Assembly (NCBI RefSeq): GCF_005239225.2
Contig: NC_133288.1
Span: 18,296,169 to 18,360,168 of the forward strand
Length of the DNA: 64,000 nt
From: Populus alba
Lineage: Eukaryota; Streptophyta; Magnoliopsida; Malpighiales; Salicaceae
Reading direction: 5' to 3'
In this document: piece by piece, positions 24,959 through 38,217 of the stretch
How positions within the stretch are numbered: position 1 is the first letter of the stretch
How the letters are laid out: each line of letters begins with the position of its first letter
Position numbers and translations under genes: made by a program
The notes under the pieces: generated by a model
Database searches by the model: none
What the model was told of the DNA's origin: nothing
What the model saw: only the letters and a program-made list of their open reading frames with translations

Positions 24959-25338
24959 TAATTATCTTAGTTATTTAGTTGTAGGTCATTTATATTTGCT
25001 ATAAAAGGATTTTTTTTTAGTGAACATGTCATAGTTAATTTCTCCTATTTTTTTTTTTGTAGGGTTTTAAGGATTGATTGTACCATGAAAAAAATGAAAA
25101 TCATGGAGTAAAGAATATTATAATTTTCAAAATTTTCCTGTTCCATTGGCAATTTCTAAAGCTGATAGGCTAGTTCATTGATGATTACAAGTTGCTTTTT
25201 GACGAGGTATGCCGTCGGCAATTCCCCCAGTAATTCCTAATACCAACAAAATTCTTTTTAAATATCGATAGAATATTTGGTTGACATTCTCCAATTTTCT
25301 TGTAGTAGATGCTCCTTTAACAACAGTATTGGAAGAGA

Positions 25339-25396
25339 AAAAAAAATTGGATTACTCGTGGAACTCAAAAAAAAATTGGATTACTCGTGGAACTCA
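25339..25396. repeat. 29-bp direct tandem duplication
   Basis: The segment ending ATTGGATTACTCGTGGAACT is present twice in a row, the copies differing only at their A runs. It lies just outside the right end of the CACTA-like element. Confidence 0.75.
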
Positions 25397-26065
25397 AGGA
25401 TCATGTTTAATGACATTTTATTCTTGGCATGTCATCTCAACACATAGTTCTTCCACTAATGTGATCAAGTGAAGGAAAGTCATGGCATTATATCATGAGT
25501 TGATCAACTAGTTCTTTGACTGGCGGCATCCCAGTATGATTCATTACAGGAACCAGAAGCTCTCGTTCATCGCCGTGTCTAATTTGTTCTTCTTGCCGTC
25601 GAAAGAAAGTAGCTAGTTAATTTCAATTATCGTACTAATTTCTTCTGGTTAAAATTACCATTCTGATTAAAGATTTAAACACTGATCTTGAATCGAAACA
25701 CTTTTTTTTTTTTTTTTTAACCTACTGAAAATAAATAAACACTTAAAAAAAGTCATTATGTATTATAAAATATAATTATAACACAGTCTCTATAATTCAT
25801 CTAAAATTACTAACAAGAGAAATGATCACAGTCAGTCATCCAACGTTGAAAAAACTGTCATCGATGTATCATCAAAAAGGTTAGACAATGAATCTTTCAA
25901 GTTTTCCTCCTGCTTGGAATCTAGCCTAGTTACATTCACAGTCTTCAATATCTTCTACAGTAAAGCGAGAGGAATTATCATGTTTTGGGATGGGTTTCTC
26001 AATTATTATTCTTCGTCTTATATGTGACCTCTGCTAGCTTCCTTTATTTATTTTTTTTATTATTT

Positions 26066-26152
26066 TTTACGTGGGTGTCCGGACCTGCTTGCACGCACCA
26101 CGACTAATTCCACGACTCACTGAACATCCTGCAAACCCAATGAGCATGTAAA
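26066..26152 (-). repeat. Au-like SINE, 3' part only
   Basis: On the plus strand it reads GTGGGTGTCCGGACC, then CACGACTAATTCCACG and ACTGAACATCCTGCAAAC. This matches closely the left half of the full-length SINE at 47177-47371. The tRNA-like head is missing, so it is 5'-truncated. Confidence 0.7.
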
Positions 26153-27512
26153 AATATATCCAGGTTCACAATATGTCCACAGACCGGAATCAAAATCTTT
26201 TTACACAATCCATTTTTCATCAAATTAATTTCATTACAAGAAATTGTAGATGATTTGTGTAACTGACCTCTTTGCTAGATGGATCTAACAGCTTTGGATT
26301 CATACAGATACTACTTGTTTTTGTTTTTTGTGTGTGTGAATGCAATCACAGTGCGAAATCTCATAGCTTACTAGGAGCCATGGCAGCTGAAGGTTTTCGT
26401 GCTTGGCATGTTCCTCTCCTATTGGTCTGCAACCCCTGCTGCTTGGTGATTGTTCTGGTGTTGTTTTTCCCAGCTCTTAGTTCCTGGCTTTGAGTCTTTT
26501 TTTTTTTTTTTATTATTATTTGATGTTTAAAATTTCAGTGTTTTTAAACACAGCCTTCCATGGAATCAAAGCCATATTAGTTGGCTGTGTATGTGGCCAA
26601 AAATACCTCATCTTGAGAAATAAAATTAAAACTTCCCTATTCAAAAAATCTTGTCCAACTAGATGGGAAAAAAATAGTCTTAAACAAACGATAATGTTTA
26701 GAATAGCGAAACCTGACTATGCTCGTTTTGTGCTTTCTACGTTAAGAAATAATATAAATTATCTGAAAAGATTTATCTTTATAAATTATAATAGTCTTAA
26801 ACAAACTCTTGGGCTGGATAGAGAACATTTTGCCACTCTTGGGCTGGTTTCCAATTGTATTGTGCCGTTGTTTTTTTCAAGGCCTATTGGTACTCCTCAA
26901 AACCTGGGCCTAGTTACTCATCCAGCTGTCTTCAGAGCCAGTAAATATTTCTCTCTAAATTTTTTTTTTTTTTTTAATTTAATACTTTTTTAGTATTTTC
27001 AGATTATTTTTTAATGTACTAGTATCAAAAATAATTTTTAAAAAATAAAAAAATATTATTTTAATACATTTATGAATAAAAAGCATTTTAAAAACTAACT
27101 ATACTCCTAAACATTATTATTATTAGTATTAGTATTATTATGCAGATGCAGAATCGGACATAATTTTTTCTTCAAAGAGGTAGAGAAGTGTCTGATGGGA
27201 CGAAAATAGACATGGGTCCTTTTCATCTCTCAATTATTGGAATATAATGGCTTGAGACATGGAGCATCCTAGACTTGTCCCCCCACAGACGCAGCTCGTT
27301 CAGTAATTCCAAGTTCCAAGCTACGAGTCTCGTCTCAATTTAGTGTAAAAAATAATGTCAAGGTCATGGATAACTATTTAATTTTATCATTAAATTTGTC
27401 CAGTCGATCAAAAAGTCTTTATCCAACTTTTATGTACTTTGAAACAATTCTTTATTTAATGATAAGTTAAAAGGGATCTGTATCTACCCGAATTAATATA
27501 TTGAAATTACTA

Positions 27513-27513
27513 A

Positions 27514-27545
<32 letters not shown>

Positions 27546-27600
27546 CATGGGTTCAAACCCTCACGGGCTCATCACTTTGACCGCTTGGACACATGAGTAG
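27513..27600 (-). repeat. Long A tract with tRNA-like box words, possible SINE head
   Basis: About 33 A, then a segment whose minus strand contains GTCCAAGCGGTCAAAG (A-box-like) and GGGTTTGAACCC (B-box-like) at tRNA-like spacing. It could be the head of a SINE ending in a T run, or a tRNA relic. No cloverleaf can be completed. Confidence 0.35.
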
Positions 27601-30600
27601 TTGCGGATTCATTACGCTCATTTTAATTTAAATTTAAAAAGACAAAGCGTCGTCTTTTTATCCAAAATTTGGCCACCTTAACTGTGGCTGAAAAACAAAG
27701 AATTTTATCTTCAAAATCTATTTTTTATTTATTTAAAACATTTAACAAACTCTCATGCCCATCATAAAATCAATTTATCAACTTAAAAAAACTAAAAATA
27801 ATATAAAAAATACAAAATCAAACAGACTGAATTTTTTCTTTCTCGACCTTAATTTGTTTTTAAAGTAATATAGAGTTTTGAAACAACCACCATAGAACTC
27901 GTTGAAATAAATTTTTAGATTGATTGGTTTGTCAATTTGTGCTTAGAATGATGCAATTAAAAAAAAATGTAGAGGACAGAAAAAAATATTCAGGGGAGCT
28001 GCAGTGAAATAAATAGCGTTTTAGTGTGTTTAGTAGGGTGTGTTTGAAAATATGATTGCGGTTGTTTTTTTATTTGAAAATACATAAAAAAAATAGTTTT
28101 TTTATTTTTTAAAATTATTTTTTATATTACCACATTAAAATTATCTAAAAACATAAAAAAATACTAATTTAAAATAAAAAAAAATATAAAAAATTAATTT
28201 TTAAAAAATATAAAAAGAAGCGGACTCTAAATAAATAAAATCCCAACCAGACAAGATATATACATTCAGGCCAATCCTGTAAAACACACTACTGTCTGAT
28301 CTGGGCTTTTTAGAGGTAATGGATGCCCGCATAGCACTCTTTTGATGCCATGGAAGACAAGGAAATCTCTTGTTTGATTTGTCCAAATTGAACATGATGT
28401 CGGGTTCCATTCTCATCCCATTACTGTTGAGAAACAGATTTTACGTTTTAAAAGTATGTGTTTTTGAAAAAAAATTATTTTTTTTAATAAATTATTTTTT
28501 AATATATTTTTTAGATTGTTTCTAGTGTCAAAAAATATTTTGTAAAAAAATAAAAAATATATTATTTTTATATATTTTAAAGTAAAAAAAAACAATTTAA
28601 AAATAATCAGTAACACCATCTAAACCACCCCAATCTCTCCAAGGAACTTTAATGTAACACATCATGCCACTAATGTAGCCATAAATGCCCACACGAAGGA
28701 CTTCTTATTTTATATGGCCCTACCCCACTAATACAATACTGATTAGGCATATCACCCCAAAATTAAAAAAGAAGTTTTTTTTTTTTTTGGTTAATTTCCG
28801 AGTGCTCCTAGTTAATTAGAATGATACAAATTTAATAAATATAGAACAAATTTCAAAATCTTAACTCCAATTAATTGTGCACAAGGAATATTTATTTAGT
28901 GGAAAAGTATTTAAAAAAGTGATTATGGTTATTTTTAAAGTATTTTTTATTCAGAAAAATATCAAAATAATATATTTTTTTATTTTTTAAAAATTATTTT
29001 AATATCAATACATCAAAATAATTTAAAAATAAAAAAATTAAAACTTTTTAAAAGCACTTTTAAAATCTAAAAAAAAAAAAATATCTGAGAAATCTAGCAC
29101 GCATGTTTCTGAAGAGTGCCCCCCCCACTGAAAAAGTCGTGTAGGATTTTTAATGGCAGACATTATCCATCTGGGGTACTGATTTACGACATTTTGTAGT
29201 AGTAATTTTGTCAAAAGACATAGATTCTTATACTTTTTTATTGATCGTAAAATATTGATCGAGGACTGCTACGCTGTAAAAGGATCCGTTGACGGGACCT
29301 TTCTTTGCTGCGTTCTTATTGCTCGGAGGCCAATTCTTCATGAAGATAGACAAAAGCCAATAAAATAGTTACGGATAAAACTCCATTGAAGAAGATGGAA
29401 AGCACAATGATTGCAGGAATCTGCTCCAGTGGAACGTTGAAAGGGGACAACGATGAGGCTCCCAATAAGAGCATTTTTTTTTATTGATTAATAAAATAAT
29501 GAGAGAAGGTAGCATTCGTGTGGAATGCACACTCCTTTCATTTGCTAATGTTATAATCACTTGTATCTTTCAGCTAGAGTGCTCTCCGATTCAGCAATCC
29601 ATTGTTTTTTCTTCTTTCTTTTTAGTATGTTACGTGCTAGGAAGAAATCTTGTCTACGAGTATGTTTTCTTACATCTATTGAATTCATCTTACTTGGTGT
29701 AATATCGCATATATGGACAACTGATGAAGCAAACTTTTTTTTTTTTTTTCAAGTGGTGACAATATTGGATAGGATTTGTGATTTTTGGAACCCATGATCT
29801 TCCATTATATTCTTAGCCTCCTTTTGGTTTTGGGTTTCAAACAGAATTGGATAATTTTTTTATGAAAATGTTTTACAGATAAGGTGATATTGACACATCT
29901 TATCTTTTGTTTGATTGCCTAGACAAATAAAAAATTCACTTGCTAAAAAAAAACTTGTTCGGATTGGTGATTAGACATGGCCTTTTGCAATGTGGGTTGT
30001 GTGTAGATGATGCTTGTGATGAAGGGTTTGCTTTAATAGGTTCTTGCAATCTGATTTTCATCTGGCCACAATCTATAATGGGGATTATTCATTTCTACTT
30101 TAAAATTTCTTAAATGAACGTTGTTACATTCATGAATTGTTATCTTATATGATACAAAATTGTTATCATTGCTTTGGTGGATTAATATAAATTGTGTAAT
30201 GAAAAGAAATAAATCAACACTTGAGTTATTTGAAATCTTGCCCTATAATAATAATAAAAAAAAAGATTAGACTTTGTTGTCAAGTATAAATTCCAAATCA
30301 TTATTCTATGAGTTTCTACTTCTAATAAATATATGTATTTAGTTTATATGAAATATTAATATGTATAAACAACATATATTATTTTAATTAAAATTAACCA
30401 AATAGCAATACATCTTATTATAGATAGGATGTTTTAAGATAATTTTATTTTTTTTTAATATAATCAACTTCTCACAAATTAAATAACGATTAGTATTTTT
30501 AATTACCATAAAAATAATTTATAATTTCTTTACCATTATATATCTAGATATCCCAACGATAGATATCTTGGTTTCAATTAGTTATAATCAATTAAAAGAA

Positions 30601-32192
30601 AAAAGAAAAAGAAAAAGAAAGGAATAGCAATAATTAGACGCATGAGACAAAACAGCGTTCAAGATGAGTCAGTCGCCTTATCAAGATAAATGTCGCTTTA
30701 TAAAAATGTTACAATAAGTTTAAAGGCTATATAATTGTTTTTCTTAAGCAACTTGCCTTTTTTAAAAAAAAAATTAAAGATGTTTTGTTTCCGTGAATTA
30801 TGCTCGTTTTTGGTCGCCTCATCTTTAAAATTAGTCAACTATTAATTTAAAAAATAAAAGATTATTAAAAAATAAAAATTAAACTTACCAAAGAAATTTA
30901 TCTCAAATCCTCTATCTGCATGCATCAAAGATACAACTTAAAATAACATTAAAAATCATATTATTTCTTTTATGAATATAAAATAACATTATTTCTTTTA
31001 TGAATATCTCAATAAAATAGTTCAAGTAATAAAAAAGAAACTCATTCATATTAAAGTTTTAAATCCGAGCCAAGTCATCAATTTTTTAGAAATAATTAAT
31101 ATTTCAAGCAGGTCATTTAATATTTTTTATTAATTCAATACATATTATTTTAAATGAAATACAATTTAAAATACTATATTAGTTTATACAGATAAAATAA
31201 CTCTTCAACCCTTTCTCTCCACAAAAAAACAAAACTCATTAGCTATAAATACTTCATTTATCTATCAATTTCAAGGTTCACAATCTTTTCATTCTCAACT
31301 TTTTTAACATATATATTTTTAGAGTCTATCTTTTTAAAATATCATTGTATTTTCTCTTTCTAAAAAAAATACTTACTTGAATATTAAAGAGTCCTTAAAT
31401 CAACCAAAAGATATATTTTACAAGTATCATCCACCTTATCTTATTAGACAACAAGCACTAGCTACCTTAATTAGAGAGAATGGATCAGATTGTTTGAGCG
31501 AAAAAATTAACTGATTATTCAACATATAAGTCTTGCTTCTAATCTATTTGAATTTTATAGAATTTAATTAATTTGTTACTTATTTTCTTTAATCTTTTTA
31601 CTTATCCTCCTTTCACGAGTACAGTTTATAATTAATCCTGAATCAAGATCTTCTTTCTTTTATTTAATTTTTTTCACGAGTCAAGGGCATCGAGTCTTAT
31701 ATAGTTTCCGTACGTGGTGGTTCTTAGGGCACATGCATTTTTCCTTGCTTGATATCGATGAGATCCGGTTATGGTGATATATAAGGATATACTCTAAAGG
31801 CCATTGAGGGTAATACATCAAATTACTTTTTACGGGGAAAACCCAACCATTAATATATGGAAAACTATATAATACATCAAATTAATTACTTTATACGATC
31901 GACTAATTATATATGAAGTTCAATTTTCTTTTTCAATTTTTTTTATGAAAGTTTCAGCAAATATCTCTTACTGGTAATTTCTTTTTTCTAAAGAATTACT
32001 AATATATTAAGTATGGTAAAGCATTGCCATACGTTTTCCTGAAATATATATATACTAACATAACCCATAGTTGTGAGAATATATTTAATTGGCAGCTAAA
32101 ATAATCTTCTGTTAGATTAAAGCATTTTCTATTGTTAGTGGACGTCATTCCCCACTTTTGCCTTGCCTTCCACAATAGCAAATATTTTCCTC

Positions 32193-32200
32193 TATATATA
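32193..32200 (+). promoter_or_regulatory. TATA box of the iron transporter homolog gene
   Basis: TATATATA lies 109 bp before the preferred start codon. An ATG at 32210 lies only about 10 bp past it and so probably upstream of the transcription start, which supports the start at 32309. Confidence 0.55.
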
Positions 32201-32308
32201 CCACTCTTCATGGCGTGTGTCCTCCACAGTACTTCTCCAACCTTCTCCTCTTTCCTCTATCTGATAATTCTAATAAAATCTTCATCATTTTCAATCTACT
32301 TTTCTTCC

Positions 32309-32965
32309 ATGGCTAGCAACCAAACATCCCTCAATGATGCCAAATTTGCTCTCCCCGTTAGTGATGTTGAGCAACAATCAGCTTTAGAGATTGAAACCGA
32401 AGACTTTGACTACTCCAAACGAGCACAATGGCTACGAGCTGCAGTGCTCGGAGCCAATGATGGTTTGGTCTCCACCGCATCATTGATGATGGGGGTGGGG
32501 GCCGTGAAACAAGACCTTAAGGCCATGATACTGACTGGGTTTGCCGGTTTGGTGGCTGGGGCTTGTAGCATGGCAATAGGTGAGTTTGTGTCTGTCCACT
32601 CACAACTAGATATTGAGTTGGCCCAAATGAAAAGAGACAGACAAAGAAAAGACACGGAAGAAAAAGAAGAGGGAGAGAATGAGAGTTTGCCAAACCCATT
32701 GCTGGCAGCTGCAGCTTCAGCTCTTGCCTTTTCAGTTGGTGCATTGGTGCCATTGCTAGCTGCCTCCTTCATAAGGGAGTACAAGGTGAGGCTAGGAGTT
32801 GTGGTCGCCGCAGTAACCTTGGCTTTGATGATCTTCGGGTGGTTAGGGGCTGTGCTGGGCAAAGCACCGGCTGTTAGGTCATCACTTAGGGTTTTGGTAG
32901 GAGGATGGCTGGCTATGGCCATCACCTTTGGTCTAACCAAGCTGATTGGATCAAGTGGACTGTGA
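32309..32965 (+). CDS. Vacuolar iron transporter homolog (VIT-like, nodulin-21 type)
   Basis: A single exon of 218 residues, the usual size for plant VIT homologs (VTL/VITH). These membrane proteins of the CCC1/VIT1 family move iron, or manganese, into the vacuole. Domains: an acidic soluble N-terminus (1-37), then five hydrophobic segments at about 44-66, 73-95, 130-152, 160-183 and 192-212. The family signature LRAAVLGANDGLVSTASLMM covers the first, and AGLVAGACSMAIGEFVSVHS the second. A short charged loop (about 98-128, rich in K and E) replaces the long metal-binding domain of true VIT1 proteins, which is normal for homologs. The frame is open further upstream to 32132, but a TATA box at 32193 and the normal N-terminus favour this start. 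Metal specificity cannot be read from the sequence. Confidence 0.92.
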   Translation: MASNQTSLNDAKFALPVSDVEQQSALEIETEDFDYSKRAQWLRAAVLGANDGLVSTASLMMGVGAVKQDLKAMILTGFAGLVAGACSMAIGEFVSVHSQLDIELAQMKRDRQRKDTEEKEEGENESLPNPLLAAAASALAFSVGALVPLLAASFIREYKVRLGVVVAAVTLALMIFGWLGAVLGKAPAVRSSLRVLVGGWLAMAITFGLTKLIGSSGL

Positions 32966-34699
32966 ATTTGCACTCCCCTTGTCGTTTTTATTAATTTCTT
33001 TTTGTTAAAGTAATTTTCTTATGTTGTTTGTCATTTTTGTTTTTTTTTAAATAGATAGGTGCGAACTCGAAACCTATTAAGAAAATAAAAATATTAATAG
33101 CAATGGACTATAGTCTTCCTTTCTTTCTTTTTTTATCTAAACGTTGTGACACATGGGAAGTAAAGGTGGGTTTGTTGCAACCATACCAGTTCTAATTTAA
33201 GAATATGGTTATGATTATGTTTTAAAAATATTTTTTATATTAAAAATAATATATATATATATATATATAAATTTAATATCAATGTATTAAAATGATCTAA
33301 AATTAAAAAAAAAAAACAATTTGCATCAAGATTAATTAGAAGCCAAGGTGGGTTAGCTTCATAAACCTAGTATCTAGCTCTGTGCATGGCGGGTTCGACT
33401 AAATATCTAGTTAAAATGTTAAATATTACAGCAACCACAAAATAAAGAGGTGTGACCAGCTAATCAGTTGATAATTGGATTAAACCCAATATACAATATA
33501 TACTTGAACCTTTCTGGATTGTTTATTATATTGAAAAGACTAAATCAGCTTGTGGGGGTGACATGAAATTTATTTTCATTTTCTAAAAGTAATCAAAATA
33601 GAATTGTTTTTATTTCCTGGTTATATGAAAGGTCTGATTCAATAAAAATACAATCCAAGTGGTAAAAACCAATTTGAACTCATAAACTTTAGGTTGAGGT
33701 TATTTTTCTTTCTTTTTATGTGTTTTTTTATATATTTAAAAATTATTAGACTAGAATTTATAAGTATTTTTTAAGAACTTTTTGTTAGTCTAATGACAAC
33801 CCGTGTGTCTAGAGGGTTTTTGAAAACAAGTGTTTACAAAGGTTATGGGCTCGCGGCCTGATATCCTTAGACTTAGGCATGCATCAAGTGCTCTTGGGTC
33901 TTAATAACATACCTGACACCTATGGGCTCAACCACTCAAGTATGATGCCTAAGCCTAAATAAGAGCTAGACGCCTCTTAGGCCCTAGGCCTTGTGCTTAG
34001 TCTCGGTGCGTGTCCTAGCACCTCCTCATTCTTGTCTGGTGGTCTAGACCCGACATTTATTCGATTGAAATTTTTATTTAAACCAAGTTTTTTATCTTGA
34101 ATCTTATTCAATCTACATCCTTGTATGTATGAAAATCTCACATGGTCTAATATATTTTTATTGCATTAATACAAGTATAAAAGATATTTGTTTTATATTA
34201 ATATTTGTGTCAAATATATTTATTTCTCATTAATTTTTATATAAATAATATTTATTTATTTATTAATGCTATAGGATTTGACCTTTCAAATTAAATACTC
34301 TTGTTCCTCCTATTCACGAAGAAGGTAGGAAAATAACTCCATGCATGTTTTTTCTGCATGTTAACAAGGATCACGACCGGCGTAAGTGAATGAAAATCTT
34401 AAAAATAATTATTTTAATGAATTTTTTTAAAAATATTTAAGAAATATTTTATTTTTATTTTTATATAAGTATACAAGTGTGGCTTTGAATAATTTTTATT
34501 TTGTACTTGGAGTCTTTTATTAAATGGGGACATTTTTTATTTTATAAAGTATAATTGATAAATATATCTAACTTATTCTTGATGCATTTTATTAGGCGGA
34601 GGTCATGAGTCATTGTCCAAGTAACATTTAGTTTAAGTCGGCTCTGACATGGATCTCTACAAGGACAGTCGCACTCCACAATACACCATCTAGGGTGTA
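32966..34699. other. AT-rich intergenic DNA
   Basis: No gene recognised. Around 33840-34030 there is a GC-richer patch with inverted words (TTAGGCAT and ATGCCTAAG, GCCTAGG-like), probably an old repeat without definable ends. Confidence 0.4.
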
Positions 34700-36239
34700 C
34701 TAGCCTGGTTACCAGCATGATATCGCGAGTTTTTTTTTTATATATAAAAATATTTTTTAAAAAAAAATTTAAAAATCTTGGATTTTTTTTGCACGGTCAT
34801 GCCTAAAAGTAATATTTATAATATTAATAATAAAATTAAACTTGCATGATCCAAGTTTAAGTGAGCTTGATTGCAACACCAGACTCAAGAATATTGGATG
34901 TGGGTCTGGCTATAAGGTCGTGTCATAAAAGTATGATAATTAAATAGACTAATTAAAAAAATAAAATAAAAAAACCAATAGAAAGGAAAAAACTAATGAA
35001 GAAAAGGAAAAAAATGAATTAATTGGGTTAACCCTTTAAACTAGCTTATCCCGTAAAACCTGAGATTCGCGTAATGAAAGTTTGATAACTAAATAGAAAA
35101 AAAAATGACGGGCTTACCGAGAATTAACTGGGTTAACCTATCAAATCAAGTTAACCTGTCAAGCCCAGGATACGTATCATGAAAGTATGAAAGTCTGATA
35201 ATTAAATAAAAAGAAAATTAACTTTAACAAACTAAACTAAATGAAAAAAATAACTCGTCAAATCAGGTCAACCCATCAAACCCGAGATCCGTATTATGAA
35301 AATCTGATAGCTAAATAAAAAAAATTTAACATTAACAAACTAAATCAAACAAAAACAATTCATTAAAAAAAATTAAAAAGAAAAAAAAAAGTTAATATTG
35401 TAGTAATCCATAGTGTTTTTTTTTTAAAAAAAAAGCTACAAAGCTAAGTTTTCAATCACATCAATATAAAAAAAAACGACAAAGATAATTTTTTTTTAAA
35501 AGTCAATTTTGGTTAAAATAAATATAAAAAAAACATGTAAAAAAAAGAAAACAAAAGCGAAAAAAAAAACACGTGGGGAAAGCTACAGTGTTTAAAAAAA
35601 ATAAACAAAAAAACTAAAATTTTAACCAGTTCAATAGTAAAAAAGTAAAATCAACAAAAAAAATTCTGAAAAAAAAATGTAAAAATTAACAATTTTGAAA
35701 AAAAAAAAAAAAAACATATGAGGAAAGCTAAAGTTAGATTATCATTTAGCTCAATATTGAAAAACTAAATTCGATAAATATAATTTTTTAAAAAAATATA
35801 TGCGTAAACATTGTAGTAAAACAAAAACTATGTAGGGGAAACACTGTAGCATTCCATATTATTTAAAAAAAAAAACTACAAAGCTAAATTCTCAACCAAC
35901 TTAATATATATAAAAAAATAAAATCTACAAAGATCATTTTGAAAAAAAAAAGAATAAATAAATCATAAAAAGAAAAAAAAAACAATGTATGAGAATATTA
36001 TAGCAATCCATAATGTTTTAAAGAAAAAAACTACATAGTTAAATTTTTAACCAGCTTAATATTTAAAAAAATTAGTAAAGATAATTTTGAAAAAAAAATA
36101 AAAAAAAGAAAAAAAACAAAGACAAAGAAGTCAATTTTGGGTAAAAAAAAAAAACAAAAAAAAAACTGTTACGGTGAAAAAAAAAAAACCAAAGCTGCTA
36201 CAGTGAATTTCCCACGCGTTTTAGAGTTCTTTAACTAGA
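34700..36239 (-). mobile_element. Degraded non-autonomous Helitron
   Basis: The 3' end of the minus-strand element is the CTAG at 34700-34703, preceded by a plus-strand A, with a decayed hairpin next to it. The 5' end (plus strand CACGCGTTTTAGAGTTCTTT, ending GA at 36239 and followed by T) matches the ends of the two Helitrons at 47.6-54.1 kb. A TC start, a CTAG end and insertion between A and T are the Helitron rules. The interior shares segments with those copies (for example TAATATTTATAATATTAATA) but is mostly A-rich tandem sequence. No Rep/helicase is encoded. Confidence 0.6.
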
Positions 36240-38217
36240 TCTTTGACCCGAGTTACACCGTGAGTCAAGTTCTTTTTTTTAATGGTTAAGAAAATATAAA
36301 GATGTTAGGAAGTTTAAAATCCCATATATACTCGATGACACATTTTGAAATATCAAGAATGACATATTTAAAAAAAAATAATTAAGATGGTGACATTTGG
36401 GATTGACCCAAATAAATTTGTAATTCGAGTTATAAGATTATAATAACACCAAATAACACAAATTGAAAAAAATAAAAAGCTCAATTTCAGTCAATCAAGT
36501 ATTAAAAGATAAAAAAAATTAATTTAAAAAAGAAACCCCCAAAAAAAAAAACAATCAGAGTAAACTTAGAAAAAATGGTCAAACCCGCAAAACCCAAGAC
36601 ATGAAAACAGGACTCTCCCAAAGAAAAATAAAATAAAAAATATATATGTCAAGGCCGGTTCCTAACCAATCCATTATCAAAGTACAAAATTGAAAAAAAT
36701 ACTATTTAAACCAAAAAAAACAACAAAAAAACTTGAATTATATGAGGTGAACTCGTTGAATTTGCAACTTCGATAATAAAATTGACATAACTTCATAGAA
36801 AAAACTACTCATTTAAAAAAAAAAATTAAGAAAGAAAAACTATCCCACCATAATAAAAGAAAATGTTAATGTATGATATTTTAAAAAAATAAATAATTTA
36901 ATTTAATTTAATTGAAGTTAAAAAAAATAAAGATAAGCTCTTGAAGAAAAAAGAGTCAAAGAATCTAGGCCTGATGGACCAATTCATGGACCCAAAGCAA
37001 GGAATAGCTTGCATGCCCATTTATTATTTTTTTTTTTTGGCTTGGCATCTCACTAAACAATTTTTTTCCTCGTAGAAACACAAATGACATGTCATCTATA
37101 TCTTTAATTTTCAGCAACTTAAGGGTTGTTGAAAATTAGGATTGAGGTTTTTTAAACCTAAAATTTTATTTTTCAACCCAAAAAAACTACAAAACAACTT
37201 AGAAATCCACATAAACCTTTTAATGCCTTCAAACAACCTAAAAATTGGTTCATAAATAAAAAATCAACTCAAAACCCAAAAAATCTTAAGGTTAGATCTA
37301 CCTTCTTAAGAGATTTTTTAGCGAGTTTCTCTTTCATCTCTCCAACTAAGAACTGAGGAATAAAATAAAATAAAACATATTGTTGACAATTCGTTCATCT
37401 TTTACAGTTATAAAATCCATACCTTTTTACTTTTCTGCCGCCATATGTTGGCTAAGGAAGAAGTACAATATAGAGGTAAAGGACCCCATTATGTTATGGA
37501 CAAGGAAAGAAATGAAGGGGAAAAAAACCAAAGAAAACAATAGGGGCTTGTCCACTTAAATGTTTTTTTTTCAAGCAAAAAAAAATAATTTAAGAATAAA
37601 ATAGCCAATTGCTAATTCAATTCATTGTCACAAGTATTTAAATAATAAAATTAAATTAAATTTTATAATATAATATTTTATTCAAATATAAAAATTATAA
37701 TATATTATTTAATTTCCCCAGAGGCCTATGAACTAATTGCCGTAGGAGCGCAGGCTAGAAGATAAATTAATCCATTAAACAGTATCTCCTACTTAGTTCC
37801 TTTTTTTTCTCTAATGAAATATTGATTTATCCCAAAAAAATAATAATAATAACTGGCTTTTGGAATTTGTTGAAAGGTACTTTCAAGTGCAAATAATATG
37901 AGGGCAAACATCAATGAAGCAAGAATTGCTGCTTTGAAACCCTAAACCCTAGCTGACAAGAATAAAACATCATAGTTCCAAACATGATTGCCCGTAGCTA
38001 CAGCAGGGCAGAATCACTCCTTTTATTAACATTTTTATGCAGTCTCCCAAGTCCATCTAAAAACACCCTCTGTTATTCCAATTCAAAAGGTTTTCCTCAT
38101 CAAAATGAGGAAGGGTTGGCACGATTCAGCCAAATAACATCTGAGAAATGTCAAGTAGGGTAGCAAAGTAAAACATACGGATAGGAAATGAAAGTGGTGT
38201 CCTGAGAGCATTCCATA
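36240..38217. other. A-rich intergenic DNA
   Basis: Long A runs and short repeats, no gene recognised. The last ~200 bases resemble 40.85-41.0 kb and are the 3' UTR/flank of the first QCR6 copy. Confidence 0.45.

Larger units (their letters stand above)
23288..25309. mobile_element. Probable CACTA-type (En/Spm) element, non-autonomous
   Basis: The right end reads CCAATTTTCTTGTAGTAG, whose reverse complement CTACTACAAGAAAATTGG is one base away from the CACTACAAGAAAA terminus of many plant CACTA elements. A weaker inverse, CACCAGAAAATTAG, begins at about 23289. Sub-terminal words of the GGTGGAAA / GGAAATTCCATC / GTCGGCAATTCCC kind occur near both ends, as in CACTA elements. No transposase was recognised. 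It encloses an XAB2/SYF1 gene fragment. Left boundary and target duplication are uncertain. Confidence 0.5.
25310..32192. other. Gene-poor AT-rich region
   Basis: Nearly 7 kb without a recognised gene. It contains a 29-bp tandem duplication (25339-25396), a SINE 3' part (26066-26152), an A33 tract with tRNA-like words (27513-27600), and a 52-codon hydrophobic ORF on the minus strand (29316-29474). An ORF at 26272-26493 contains a methionine-led hydrophobic segment at about 26380 but shows no known family. From about 30 to 32.1 kb I see only AT-rich sequence. Confidence 0.45.

Noticed and set aside
27545..27600. tRNA gene
   Set aside because: Only A-box- and B-box-like words are present; acceptor, anticodon and D stems cannot be formed.
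32410..32973. 187-codon minus-strand ORF over the iron transporter gene
   Set aside because: Antisense shadow of a well-conserved membrane protein; no family match of its own.
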